This document shows, in pieces, positions 23,960 to 32,363 of a stretch of DNA of 64,000 bases. Source of the DNA: Butyrivibrio sp. (GTDB taxonomy: Bacteria > Bacillota > Clostridia > Lachnospirales > Lachnospiraceae); the NCBI GenBank assembly GCA_015056575.1, contig SVGA01000018.1, forward strand, positions 1 through 64,000, written 5' to 3'. Each line of letters opens with the position of its first letter. The first letter of the stretch is position 1. Made by a program: the position numbers and the translations under genes. The notes beneath the pieces were generated by a model. It was not told the origin of the DNA and ran no database searches. It was given only the letters and a program-made list of their open reading frames with translations.

Positions 23960-24660
23960 TACGATACTAAATAAGAGAGCTGAACCATTTCAGGATATAC
24001 CTTTTTCAATTTACTATAAAAAGTCTGCCCAGCTGCAGGTCCCATATTTTGTGTGCAGTACAGATAAAACTCCGCCTTGCTATACGTTGTTTTTAATCCC
24101 TTTATAACCATATCCATCATATCCTGTGCTGGATACACTCCGAGTTTATTCATAATGATAACGCCTATTTCTGTTACAGGATCATTCTCAGCCACCTTAT
24201 TCTCATAATATGACCCAATCCCTTTGCTAGTATTATCATTTTGAGCTAAATCAATTTGAATAATGTTATCTGTATCGTCAGCTTCTTTTTTCTCTTCCTT
24301 ATTTTTTTCTATTGCAGCTCTTATGCAGGGAATTTCATCTACAGTAATATCATATTCGTGCAACATATTTATTGCAGGCATGAATCCCCTATCCCCAGAA
24401 ACCACATAATATTTTTTGCTCTTTTTTGCATTTCTACACAAAAAAGTTACTAACTGAAAATCCAAAGCATTTGCGGTTCCACACTCAGCTTTAATAAATT
24501 TGATTTTTGCTTTTGTGTTAACCAAGACGTTGATATCAATAGTATAGGCACTAGTACTATAAAAAATCACAACAGAGTCATGCTTGCTTAATTCAGCAAT
24601 CCCAGTTAAGCCATCGCAATGAACATTTTCGTAGTCCACAAGATATATTCCCATTCTCAT
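23959..24660 (-). CDS. NYN-domain (PIN-like) nuclease
   Basis: 233 residues. The NYN fold shows its acidic sites: YLVDYENVHCDGL near the start, TANALDFQLVTFL in the middle and YYVVSGDRGFMPAINML (about 85-101). A charged linker (EKNKEEKKEADD) leads to a helical C-terminal domain (TYSKAEFYLYCTQNMGPAAG) that may be an OST-HTH-like RNA-binding unit. NYN proteins are predicted metal-dependent ribonucleases. It overlaps the upstream small gene by 4 bases (ATGA); AGGAGG is very close to this ATG, so the ATG at 24654 is an alternative start. The three-gene unit may be toxin-like or defensive. Confidence 0.8.
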   Translation of the reverse strand: MRMGIYLVDYENVHCDGLTGIAELSKHDSVVIFYSTSAYTIDINVLVNTKAKIKFIKAECGTANALDFQLVTFLCRNAKKSKKYYVVSGDRGFMPAINMLHEYDITVDEIPCIRAAIEKNKEEKKEADDTDNIIQIDLAQNDNTSKGIGSYYENKVAENDPVTEIGVIIMNKLGVYPAQDMMDMVIKGLKTTYSKAEFYLYCTQNMGPAAGQTFYSKLKKVYPEMVQLSYLVS

Positions 24661-24953
24661 TCCCCTCCTATCTCAATTAGTTGTTTGCACATAGCATCGT
24701 ATTCTTTATACCCAAGTAAAAGTGCCATATCTCTCACCTTTCCAATAGCACTCTCAAATTTTGTGCTATCCTTCTTCCTTACTCTGCAGATGATTAGCCG
24801 AATTTCTGTCCCTGGCTTAACAAACGAGGAACTTCTCTTTATTTTTATTCCATTTTTCATCATCACTCTTAAATATAATTTCTCAGCAGTGTCTACAAAT
24901 GCATACCGTTCAGAAAAAAGGGATATACCACCTAGTTTTATATAATTCCTCAT
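24657..24953 (-). CDS. small hypothetical protein of the NYN module
   Basis: 98 residues from the ATG at 24953, whose A is shared with the stop of the previous gene (TGATG). Beta-rich first half (YIKLGGISLFSERYAF, KPGTEIRLIICRV) and helical end. No family recognised. It is translationally coupled on both sides, so it probably works with the nuclease, perhaps as inhibitor or specificity factor. Confidence 0.6.
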   Translation of the reverse strand: MRNYIKLGGISLFSERYAFVDTAEKLYLRVMMKNGIKIKRSSSFVKPGTEIRLIICRVRKKDSTKFESAIGKVRDMALLLGYKEYDAMCKQLIEIGGE

Positions 24954-25204
24954 CAATCCTCATTTTCAGCTTCATCTGTTTCGCCAATTGTTTCCTTAAT
25001 ATCCAATATGGCCACAGCAATCTGTCCTATTAGGGCAAGCGTCATTGTTGTATACCCTAGTATCCTACCAATGCTACTTTCAGTCTCCTTAGTAGTTAAA
25101 CTGGATGTGATAAACATAACTCCATATGTTAAAAAATCTATCTTTCTTCTTATCCCCTCCTGTGATTTTTGTATTGTTTTCAATTCATTTCTCACGTTGC
25201 TCAT
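24953..25204 (-). CDS. small membrane protein of the NYN module
   Basis: 83 residues from the ATG at 25204 behind AAAGGA; the track's longer start is a TTG. An N-terminal helix (VRNELKTIQKSQEGIRRKID) precedes two hydrophobic stretches (FLTYGVMFITSSL and ILGYTTMTLALIGQIAVAIL) and an acidic tail. First gene of the three-gene unit. It may anchor the complex at the membrane. Confidence 0.55.
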   Translation of the reverse strand: MSNVRNELKTIQKSQEGIRRKIDFLTYGVMFITSSLTTKETESSIGRILGYTTMTLALIGQIAVAILDIKETIGETDEAENED

Positions 25205-25282
25205 TTCATCTTTCCTTTCATTAAATCCACGCAAGCAGTATCATCATTAGTTATATTCTAAAGATGAAATGAATGTATTTCT

Positions 25283-25328
25283 ATGAACTTGTAGTTAAGA
25301 AAAAGGACATCCATCTCTGGATGTCCTT
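25283..25328 (-). terminator. terminator with 18-bp tag, copy 2
   Basis: AAGGACATCCA/TGGATGTCCTT (25303-25328) is an 11-bp stem with a 4-base loop followed on the minus strand by TTTTTCTT and then the tag shared with 23478. It lies 8 bases after the stop of the gene at 25336 and should end that transcript. Confidence 0.8.
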
Positions 25329-25335
25329 CATTATA

Positions 25336-26856
25336 TTAATTGTTCACTGCACTCCTATTTGATAAACTGCCATATAATTCATACTTTTTCTTTGTTGCCT
25401 CGTATAATTTTATCATTTGAGCCTTATCAACACTCCACGAATATTTTATGGCAAACTCAAAAATCGGAAGGCTATCGCTCCATGCTCCTAACATTGATTG
25501 CTTTACTACAGGAATTTCACCTAAAAATCTCGCTTCTAATTGATTTCCAATAAAAGCTGCTAATAGCGCACATGCATATGCAGCTCGCGCATATTCTCCA
25601 CTTTTTTCATTTATATCACAGGGACGGTGACGTGCATAAATGTGTTTTCTCTCCACACAAATGAATGAAGACTGTACAGCAAGCAATGAATACCTACACA
25701 CTCGTAACACTTGTTCAGTCTTAACCTTTTTATCGGTCCATCCCGAGATTTCATCATATGCTTTAATTACTGTCTTTCGACATTCTTCTAGATGTTCCTC
25801 AATAGCCCTGAAATCATTATTAGTTATAGCTTTAAGGCATGGAATAAAGAACTTTGCTGCCCAATCATCAGGATCATCAAGCATGATTCCATTGTAACAG
25901 CTGAGTGCCTTAGCATAATCATTTGAATTCAGTGCCATTCCAGCATTTTTGCTCAGATCAAAATTTGCGAAAAATTTAATCTGTTGTATAGCTTTGTCTT
26001 CAAGCCCATCATAATCAGTCACAGAATACACACGTATTCCATCAAAATATAAGTCTATACGTCTTATTCTTGCAGGATTCTCACTATCAAAAATCACTTC
26101 TGCTTCAAGCGGGTTGACATCAGAAAAGTTTTTAATCTTATCATCACCCAAAAGGATTCCATCACAGCTAATATGAAAATAATACCTGGGACAACTTTTT
26201 CCTCCGACTATTATTCCCCCAAACCCATCCTCAGAAGGCTTAATCCGCGCACCCTGCGCTTTCGCATTCGCAGCAAGAAATTGCCGGGTTACTTCTATTG
26301 CATTCTCACGCGCCATCTCATTTTTAATACGTCGTTCATTATATTTATCATGATCAAAAGAATGAACAACCGTTTTCTTCTCTGGGCGATTTATTGTCTG
26401 TTTTTCATTTCCAGAACGAACCACAATATATTTGGGTTTTCTAATCGAATTCGAAACTGTCCTTCCACCTATAGTTATATAAAAAGCACTCCACCTATTA
26501 AATAGGACAGAATTATTTTTAACCAAATTCATTATCTTTTTTACAATTGCCAAATTCTTTTTTCCAGCTAAGATTAAGTCATTCAGAGCATCCTTATCAA
26601 GCTGTTTGTTATCATATGCATATCCATATGTATATAGTAATAATGATGCATCAATAGAATCATCAGTTATGTTTTCAAGTATTGAGCTCATGTCCCCAAT
26701 ATTAACAAGCAACAATTCCGCACGAAGTCTTTTTTCAATATTGGGAGCATTCTGCCTATGTATAGTCCGTTTGCGTATCTCAAATAACTCATTCTTCATT
26801 TCAGTAACAGTCTTGCTGCTACTACAATCGAGCCCCAATTCTTCAAGTATCCCCAT
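25336..26856 (-). CDS. second J-like-domain protein, helical repeat C-terminus
   Basis: 506 residues. The first ~65 residues align with the J-like N-terminus of the membrane protein at 10868-12580: ELFEIRKRTIHRQNAPNIEK then RAELLLVNIGDMSSILEN against QINRQNTAPTTDKRYEAEKL. No HPD is present. The middle (about 185-300) is a beta-rich unit (YYFHISCDGILLGDDKIKNF); the C-terminal ~200 residues are helical and TPR-like (ALNSNDYAKALSCYNGIMLD). No membrane helix. Shared domain and proximity suggest it is a soluble partner of the Hsp70-centred system, though it has its own promoter and terminator. RBS GGAGG precedes the start. Confidence 0.6.
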   Translation of the reverse strand: MGILEELGLDCSSSKTVTEMKNELFEIRKRTIHRQNAPNIEKRLRAELLLVNIGDMSSILENITDDSIDASLLLYTYGYAYDNKQLDKDALNDLILAGKKNLAIVKKIMNLVKNNSVLFNRWSAFYITIGGRTVSNSIRKPKYIVVRSGNEKQTINRPEKKTVVHSFDHDKYNERRIKNEMARENAIEVTRQFLAANAKAQGARIKPSEDGFGGIIVGGKSCPRYYFHISCDGILLGDDKIKNFSDVNPLEAEVIFDSENPARIRRIDLYFDGIRVYSVTDYDGLEDKAIQQIKFFANFDLSKNAGMALNSNDYAKALSCYNGIMLDDPDDWAAKFFIPCLKAITNNDFRAIEEHLEECRKTVIKAYDEISGWTDKKVKTEQVLRVCRYSLLAVQSSFICVERKHIYARHRPCDINEKSGEYARAAYACALLAAFIGNQLEARFLGEIPVVKQSMLGAWSDSLPIFEFAIKYSWSVDKAQMIKLYEATKKKYELYGSLSNRSAVNN

Positions 26857-26924
26857 TTTGCCTCCAACACTACAACAAACAGCTCACAAGTTTTTCCCAA
26901 TAATCCCTTTCACAAGATAAACAC

Positions 26925-26953
26925 TATAAAAAAAACTTGCATTATTCAATCAA
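26925..26953 (-). promoter_or_regulatory. promoter of the second J-like gene
   Basis: Minus-strand TTGATT (26948-26953), 17-bp spacer, TTTATA (26925-26930). Reasonable match; the leader to the start at 26856 is about 60 nt. Confidence 0.5.
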
Positions 26954-27079
26954 CTGTTAGTTCAGATAACATATTTTATAATACCACTTTATATCAGTCC
27001 TGCACACAAAAGACCCATCACTGGATGTTTTTCACACAATGACAGGTCAATAGATTTATATCTGCAAATAGAATCTGCA

Positions 27080-28024
27080 TCAGTCATTATTCTTTTTTAC
27101 ACTAGTTCTCATAGGCGACTCATTCCACTCTTCCATGAGTTCAAGTTCACCTCTTTGTATTAGTCTATATACTCCTTCAAAAACAGGCATATCTCCAAGC
27201 ATCAATCCACATTCACCCATAACAGTACCAACTAACTGCGCTATTTTAAATGTTTCTGGCATTTTGGAAAGTGCATCCCTGATAAAACCATCGAGGAATT
27301 CTTCATTAAGACTAATAAGTTTACCGCCAACCATAAGTCTGAGATATGCGTTTTCTTTACGTAATTCTTTCCATCTAGCTGAGCACGTCCTTATCTCAGC
27401 TTGCGACATCATTCGTTCCAGTCTCAGAGTGTCAAACCAATATTCTGGTCCCAACTCCCCCCATGCACTGCAATAATATTTTCCATTCCAATAGTCCGGA
27501 GGCAAGAACATAGTACTAATATTTGTATAATGCTCCTTGCTATCCAAAAAATACATCAGCCAATAAAACGCATTTATCTCATTAGGACTACAACTATACC
27601 ATACACGAATATCATCATCATTTTCCATAGCCTCTTTCAGCACCTTCAGATAAGCACGGTTCTTTTTCCTTATCCCTGATACCCATTCCTCTGACAATTC
27701 CTGATGACAATCTTTTGGGTACATGGTATTTATCATATTAGTAATAGACTCATATCTTTTCTTACCTGGAGTCTTCTCAGATATATCTCCATATTCAAGA
27801 CTAAACTCCAGGCAAATAATATCCTCTGCCTTACCACCAATAGGCCTGGCATTATTCCATTTTTCAACATTCTCGGCATTTAATTTCTTTATTGATTCTG
27901 GCACATTCCCATTCTCATCCTTTATGTCACAGATCATGAAATCAGGGCATTTGCCAACTCCTATATACTGGGCCATTCTTAGACTTCCTTGCACGCTCGG
28001 TCCAAATACAATTTCTTTTTTCAT
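27080..28024 (-). CDS. DUF1835/DUF3658-type protein
   Basis: 314 residues from the ATG at 28024 (MKKEIVFGPSVQGSLRMAQY) after AGAGGTAATACTC; the track ORF starts 66 bases too early. The opening I-V-F-G-x-S-x-x-G-S-L pattern is typical of DUF1835, and the C-terminal region (VFEGVYRLIQRGELELM) fits DUF3658. A charged middle part (SEEWVSGIRKKNRAYLKVLK) separates them. Molecular role of the family is not known to me; it is frequent as cargo in Firmicutes. It has a likely operator upstream and is an independent unit. Confidence 0.7.
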   Translation of the reverse strand: MKKEIVFGPSVQGSLRMAQYIGVGKCPDFMICDIKDENGNVPESIKKLNAENVEKWNNARPIGGKAEDIICLEFSLEYGDISEKTPGKKRYESITNMINTMYPKDCHQELSEEWVSGIRKKNRAYLKVLKEAMENDDDIRVWYSCSPNEINAFYWLMYFLDSKEHYTNISTMFLPPDYWNGKYYCSAWGELGPEYWFDTLRLERMMSQAEIRTCSARWKELRKENAYLRLMVGGKLISLNEEFLDGFIRDALSKMPETFKIAQLVGTVMGECGLMLGDMPVFEGVYRLIQRGELELMEEWNESPMRTSVKKNND

Positions 28025-28093
28025 GAGTATTACCTCTATAAGTCTTTTGTTTTTCATCAAAATATAAATCTTATAATTCCATGCTATCATTTT

Positions 28094-28116
28094 AAAGTTG
28101 CGTTTAGTGCAACTTT
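28094..28116. promoter_or_regulatory. inverted repeat upstream of the DUF1835 gene
   Basis: AAAGTTGC and GCAACTTT are perfect 8-bp arms around a 7-base centre, 70 bases before the start codon. No T-run follows on the minus strand, so an operator is more likely than a terminator of the preceding gene. Confidence 0.5.
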
Positions 28117-28134
28117 TGAAAATTTATTATATTT

Positions 28135-28647
28135 TTATGCTGCCATTGGCTCCTGCCTCTTATGACAAAGCTCATACAGTTCAAACGCAAGAGCCTCTGC
28201 AGCCTTGAAGTCCTTTATCTTCTGACCTCTAACCTGCCACAATCTGTAATCATCACAATATATTCCCCAACTGTCATATCTCCCCTTCACAAGAGTAATA
28301 TATGTGCCCTTGTATTTCTTGCTGTAAGTTCTCTTCACCGGATTATATTTCCAGGGCTTGTTCAGAAAATTCTTCTTGCGAAGAAGCTTGTTCTTAAGGG
28401 CATTTTCATTTTCCCTTGGGCTCTCATAATCTCCAGACATCTTCTCCGCACATACACAGCCCACCCTAAGTTCTCTGAAATAACTTTCATGCCTCATGAT
28501 GTGAACATACCGGATTTTCTCATTTCCGCACATTTCACACTGCTCATAATCAATTTCATCGCTGGACGAAGCTCCATCCCCAACATCAATTACTCCTTCA
28601 CACTTCCAGCCTCTGTGCGGTACTCCCTTAACATCCCATAAATTCAT
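28135..28647 (-). CDS. zinc-ribbon-like mobile-element protein
   Basis: 170 residues. A Cys cluster CEMCGNEKIRYVHIMRH with a later GCVCAEKM gives a probable metal-binding site (about residues 36-70), followed by a basic region (KNKLLRKKNFLNKPWKYNPV) and a beta-rich end. I know this pattern from Firmicutes mobile elements but cannot name a function. Start at 28647 is preceded by AGGGGGAG. It is 19 bases after the membrane protein gene and downstream of repA in the same direction. Confidence 0.65.
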   Translation of the reverse strand: MNLWDVKGVPHRGWKCEGVIDVGDGASSSDEIDYEQCEMCGNEKIRYVHIMRHESYFRELRVGCVCAEKMSGDYESPRENENALKNKLLRKKNFLNKPWKYNPVKRTYSKKYKGTYITLVKGRYDSWGIYCDDYRLWQVRGQKIKDFKAAEALAFELYELCHKRQEPMAA

Positions 28648-28666
28648 CGCTATCTCCCCCTCTTCT

Positions 28667-28960
28667 TCAAGATGCTAATATATTGCTGAGTTTGTCTGTA
28701 ATATCCTCAATCGCAACCCCCACTGCAACCGCGCCAAAAGTCACAAGGAATGCCGCAAAAGAGAATGCAACTCCCATAAACACTGCATCCCACATTTTCA
28801 TACTAATGTACATCACGATTATTCCCAGCATAAGCAAGTAAAACAGACCAAGAATCAAACAGCCGATCTTGGACAGAACACCTACCCAACTCTTGATAAA
28901 GCACATGATCAAAAATACCGGAAACAATGCAATTTTCACTAAAAGCTTTAAGATAAACAT
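28667..28960 (-). CDS. small membrane protein downstream of repA
   Basis: 97 residues from the ATG at 28960, nine bases after GGAGGG that lies within the repA stop region. Three hydrophobic stretches (LVKIALFPVFLIMCFI, LILGLFYLLMLGIIVMYI, AVFMGVAFSFAAFLVTFGAV). No family recognised; it is likely co-transcribed with repA. Confidence 0.6.
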   Translation of the reverse strand: MFILKLLVKIALFPVFLIMCFIKSWVGVLSKIGCLILGLFYLLMLGIIVMYISMKMWDAVFMGVAFSFAAFLVTFGAVAVGVAIEDITDKLSNILAS

Positions 28961-28962
28961 AA

Positions 28963-29997
28963 TCAACCCTCCATCAATTCTTGATTTTCAGTTACACCGA
29001 AGCCATATTTTATGCCATGATTGACCTCCGCTGTTATCTGAGCAACGTGTGTTGTGGACACGTTATACAGCATTGTCAGCATATATGCCCTTGGATTCTT
29101 TGGCACTTCGGTAAGGCTTTTCCAGCTTGCCACAACGTCCTCGAGAAGCATATTATCAAGCTTCATAAGCCTCCCCTTTACCGAGTTGGTTTCCCTTTCT
29201 TCACTTCCAACCCATATCTTTGGGCGGTTTGAAGTGAGAACGTCAACCAAAAGGTCCTCTATGCCCCTTATTATCCCTTCATCGTCAGGGAATCTCTCAC
29301 ACAGTACATCAGTCCCAATATCCTCTCTGACATAAGCTCTTGTTGCCTTTTCTTCATCCTCTGATTCCATCCCATCCATCTGCGAAGCCATACTGTTACT
29401 GGGATAGATACGGATAAGATTATTATTATAATTATTTTTATTAATATTATTTTTATTACGTCCCAATTCCTGGTACTCTGGAGAACCAAGACCAGTGACT
29501 TCCAAGTCCCGATTCTGACCTCGGCGGTTCAATTCCCGGTATTCAGAAACATCCTCTTTTTTGCTTGAATCACAAATTGTGAACTTCTGGGCTTTTTCCA
29601 ATTTTTGGTTTTCAGACTCATTTGCATCCACGTTATGTTCTGCTTCAACTATTCTCATGACATAAATACGTGATGGCTTTCCCTGTCCCATCTTCACACG
29701 CTCTATCAAACCAATCCCTTTTTCTGAATCCAGTTCGTCAAAAAGCTTATATACTGTATTCTTACTTAAGCCCGTTGCCTCATGAACATCTTCCCAATCG
29801 TAGAAAACATAGGTTTTTCCTTCCTTATCAACCATATTGTTGATCGCAGAAAGCTTCATTCTGTCCAATAGCAGCGCATACAAATACCTTGCGTTGACCG
29901 ATACCTTGTTAAGCACAGGATCACTGTGAAAACATTTGGGAAGTGCCATGTAGCTATTTGATATCGGTTCCCTCCCGTTAAAATACTCGAATTTCAT
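28963..29997 (-). CDS. replication initiator A family protein (RepA_N)
   Basis: 344 residues. The first ~125 residues match RepA_N: NSYMALPKCFHSDPVLNKVS, ARYLYALLLDRMKLSAINNM, YVFYDWEDVHEATGLSKNTV. This is the winged-helix initiator of theta plasmids and of integrative elements. An Asn-rich stretch (NKNNINKNNYNNN) and a C-terminal helical domain follow. With the adjacent ParA/ParB genes it suggests the element replicates at least transiently as a circle. RBS AGGGGGAG. Confidence 0.85.
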   Translation of the reverse strand: MKFEYFNGREPISNSYMALPKCFHSDPVLNKVSVNARYLYALLLDRMKLSAINNMVDKEGKTYVFYDWEDVHEATGLSKNTVYKLFDELDSEKGIGLIERVKMGQGKPSRIYVMRIVEAEHNVDANESENQKLEKAQKFTICDSSKKEDVSEYRELNRRGQNRDLEVTGLGSPEYQELGRNKNNINKNNYNNNLIRIYPSNSMASQMDGMESEDEEKATRAYVREDIGTDVLCERFPDDEGIIRGIEDLLVDVLTSNRPKIWVGSEERETNSVKGRLMKLDNMLLEDVVASWKSLTEVPKNPRAYMLTMLYNVSTTHVAQITAEVNHGIKYGFGVTENQELMEG

Positions 29998-30018
29998 TTT
30001 ATTCTTTCTCCCCCTTCC

Positions 30019-30414
30019 CTATTCCAGAGATGCAATTTTTGCACCTCTGGAACAACTTTCATCATCCTTGTAAATAAAGTTCTTCACGTAGTACAGATTT
30101 GGTTTCCCCTGACCTCTTATACAGATATCAATAATTCCGATATCTTCCAATTGCTTCAGTGCTGTGCTGATTGTTCTTGTTGAAAGTCCTATATCTTTAT
30201 GCATCTGTTCAAGCGGATATACCACGTAAAGCCTACCTTCTTCATCCCGCCAGCCATTTCTATTTGCCAGCCTTATCCTTTGTAGCAGAATTCCATATAC
30301 AACCTTTGCTTCTATAGACAGTGGTTCAAACGCATCGTCAATAAACATAAGCAGTGGAATTTCTACCATGGCATACTGGAATGCCTGTCGTCCGTAATGA
30401 TAATCAAGTTTCAT
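30019..30414 (-). CDS. RepA_N-like short initiator paralogue
   Basis: 131 residues from the ATG at 30414 (MKLDYHYGRQAFQYAMVEIP), behind AGGAGG located in the end of parB; the longer track ORF lacks an RBS. It has the RepA_N winged-helix core (IPLLMFIDDAFEPLSIEAKV, IGLSTRTISTALKQLEDIGI, GKPNLYYVKNF) but no further domain. It overlaps parB by 11 bases and precedes the full RepA by 21 bp. Possibly a regulator of replication; a shortened initiator is the alternative. Confidence 0.75.
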   Translation of the reverse strand: MKLDYHYGRQAFQYAMVEIPLLMFIDDAFEPLSIEAKVVYGILLQRIRLANRNGWRDEEGRLYVVYPLEQMHKDIGLSTRTISTALKQLEDIGIIDICIRGQGKPNLYYVKNFIYKDDESCSRGAKIASLE

Positions 30415-31324
30415 CTGCCATTTCCTCCTGTTCTTCCTTCCACTTTGCAAGAAGCTCAAGGATAACCTTTTCACGCTCCCTTGAAGGCATATGGGAAGGG
30501 AAATACTTATTTAATTTTCTTTCTGACAATGAGACCTTTCCGTTTGTTTTAGGCTCAGGCAATGCACTGTTCAAAACCTGTATAACTGGGTACTGTTGCA
30601 TATTTTCAAGATTCTTCTGCGCCTTAAGTGCTTCTATCTGTTCTGGTCTGAGAATGCCGTTTTCTTTTCGGTATTCATATATCCACTTCTGGACTTCCTT
30701 ATCAAAGAAAGAAATATCATAGCCCATTCCTATTGAAATAACTTTTTCATCAACCATCTGCATAAGTTCAGGAATCAGATCTGTGAGCTTTACATATTTT
30801 CTGACCTGCCTATCTCTAAGACCAAATTCTTCACCAACGGCATCGCCAGTCAACTTTCGGCACTCAGTACCAGAAGTATCTTCGAGGTCAGTTCTTCTTC
30901 CCTGTCGCTTAACAACATCCATCTTCATTTTCAGTGAGTATGCTCTCTCACTAGGCAAAATCTCTTCTCTTTGTACATTGGAATCAACCATAACTATTAC
31001 CGATTCATCATCTGTCATTTCCTTTACAATTGCCGGCACAACCTCAAGCCCCACTAATTTAGCAGCATGCATCCTTCTGTGACCTGAAACCATTTCATAA
31101 CCACCCTGGTTGTCTGGTCTTACAAGAACCGGAGACAAAATACCATTAGCCTTGATACTCTCTACAAGTTCCGCCATCTTATCATCATCAACCACTTTAA
31201 AAGGGTGATCTTTAAATGGATGTATCTTATCAATCCTTATTTCTTCTGTACCATCTTTAATTGAAGGAGCTCCAAGAAGCTCATCTACTGATTCAAAATG
31301 TATCTTTTCTCTTTTAGCAGCCAT
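30404..31324 (-). CDS. parB: ParB-like partition protein
   Basis: 306 residues, complete. N-terminal ParB nuclease-like domain (KDHPFKVVDDDKMAELVESI, MVSGHRRMHAAKLVGLEVVP), central HTH (EEFGLRDRQVRKYVKLTDLI), basic C-terminal part. It binds centromere-like DNA and acts with the ParA 16 bp upstream. Motif order matches the left-edge ParB, but the loop before the HTH (RRTDLEDTSGTECRKLTG) is different, which could give different DNA specificity. Confidence 0.92.
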   Translation of the reverse strand: MAAKREKIHFESVDELLGAPSIKDGTEEIRIDKIHPFKDHPFKVVDDDKMAELVESIKANGILSPVLVRPDNQGGYEMVSGHRRMHAAKLVGLEVVPAIVKEMTDDESVIVMVDSNVQREEILPSERAYSLKMKMDVVKRQGRRTDLEDTSGTECRKLTGDAVGEEFGLRDRQVRKYVKLTDLIPELMQMVDEKVISIGMGYDISFFDKEVQKWIYEYRKENGILRPEQIEALKAQKNLENMQQYPVIQVLNSALPEPKTNGKVSLSERKLNKYFPSHMPSREREKVILELLAKWKEEQEEMADET

Positions 31325-31339
31325 ATCTGATTACCCCCT

Positions 31340-32122
31340 TCATGAATTATCTGCGACAAAATCTGTAAGTTCACTATAGGCACTTGCCACCTTGCCTTTT
31401 GGATCATATTCATATATGCTTTTACTCATAGCAGATGTTTCACTTGCTCTGATTGATAGCGGAATCTCTGTAGGAAGGACTCGGAGGCTTTTGCCATATA
31501 CTTCATTAACCTCTGCAATAATTTCCTTAGCATAGTTGGTTCTCTTATCAACCATAGTTAATAGAATTCCTTCAATCTCCAGCTTTGAATTAAGTCTGCG
31601 CTTTACTGTATAGATGGTCTTAAGCAGTGCCTGAAGACCCTTTACAGGAAGAAACGCTGCGGCACAGGGTATGAGGCAAGTGTCTGCACAAGCAAGTGCA
31701 TTTACGGTCATAACACCCAGAGATGGCATGCAATCAATAATGATGTATGAATACTGGTCCTTTATCTGTTCCACATAATCCCTAAGTACCAGTTCTCTGC
31801 TCATTACATTTACAAGTGATACCTCTGCGGCAGATAATCCGATATTTGAAGGAAGAAGATCTACGTTCTCGCTGTGGTGCATGATAGCAAAACCTTCCGA
31901 AATATCTTCCTCATTAACAATCTTCTCAATAACATCAACGATAGTGAGTTCAAGACTGTCAGGATCCTTATATCCCATGCAGATAGAAAGGCTTCCCTGT
32001 GGATCGTTATCAATTAACAGTACCTTATGCCCCTTGTTGGCAAGTCCTATTCCAAGATTCATAGCAGTTGTGGTTTTAGCTACCCCACCTTTCTGATTAG
32101 CGATTGCGATTACTTTGCACAT
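31340..32122 (-). CDS. parA: ParA-family partition ATPase
   Basis: 260 residues starting MCKVIAIANQKGGVAKTTTA with the deviant Walker A, then LLIDNDPQGS and IIIDCMPSLGVM. It is a close paralogue of the left ParA, sharing long blocks (MVDKRTNYAKEI here, MVDNRTNYAKDI there). It overlaps the second DUF6462 gene by 13 bases. Role: segregation or stabilisation of the element with ParB and RepA. Confidence 0.93.
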   Translation of the reverse strand: MCKVIAIANQKGGVAKTTTAMNLGIGLANKGHKVLLIDNDPQGSLSICMGYKDPDSLELTIVDVIEKIVNEEDISEGFAIMHHSENVDLLPSNIGLSAAEVSLVNVMSRELVLRDYVEQIKDQYSYIIIDCMPSLGVMTVNALACADTCLIPCAAAFLPVKGLQALLKTIYTVKRRLNSKLEIEGILLTMVDKRTNYAKEIIAEVNEVYGKSLRVLPTEIPLSIRASETSAMSKSIYEYDPKGKVASAYSELTDFVADNS

Positions 32123-32361
32123 ACTTTTTTCCTCCCATCTTTTCCATTTTTTCTTAAGTAGTCCTCAAAGATTGCCCTGTTTATGAGAACCTTTTTATGA
32201 AGTTTGTAAAAGGCACCGGACCTGTCTGCCACACGAGTAACTGCCCTGTAGCTCATCTTGTAGTAATCAATGGCCATGTTGTAAGTGATAAAACTTCTCT
32301 GGGCAAACAGAATATCTTCATCATCAATCTGATCAGAGAACTTCCATATTGTTCCGAACAT
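32110..32361 (-). CDS. DUF6462-type small DNA-binding protein
   Basis: 83 residues with one excisionase-like domain: AQRSFITYNMAIDYYKMSYR, AVTRVADRSGAFYKLHKKVL, INRAIFEDYLR. Starts 2 bases after the stop of the gene before it, with GAGAGGGCTGAAT as RBS, and overlaps parA by 13 bases. Likely autoregulator of the par operon or directionality factor. Confidence 0.75.
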   Translation of the reverse strand: MFGTIWKFSDQIDDEDILFAQRSFITYNMAIDYYKMSYRAVTRVADRSGAFYKLHKKVLINRAIFEDYLRKNGKDGRKKVCAK

Positions 32362-32363
32362 AT

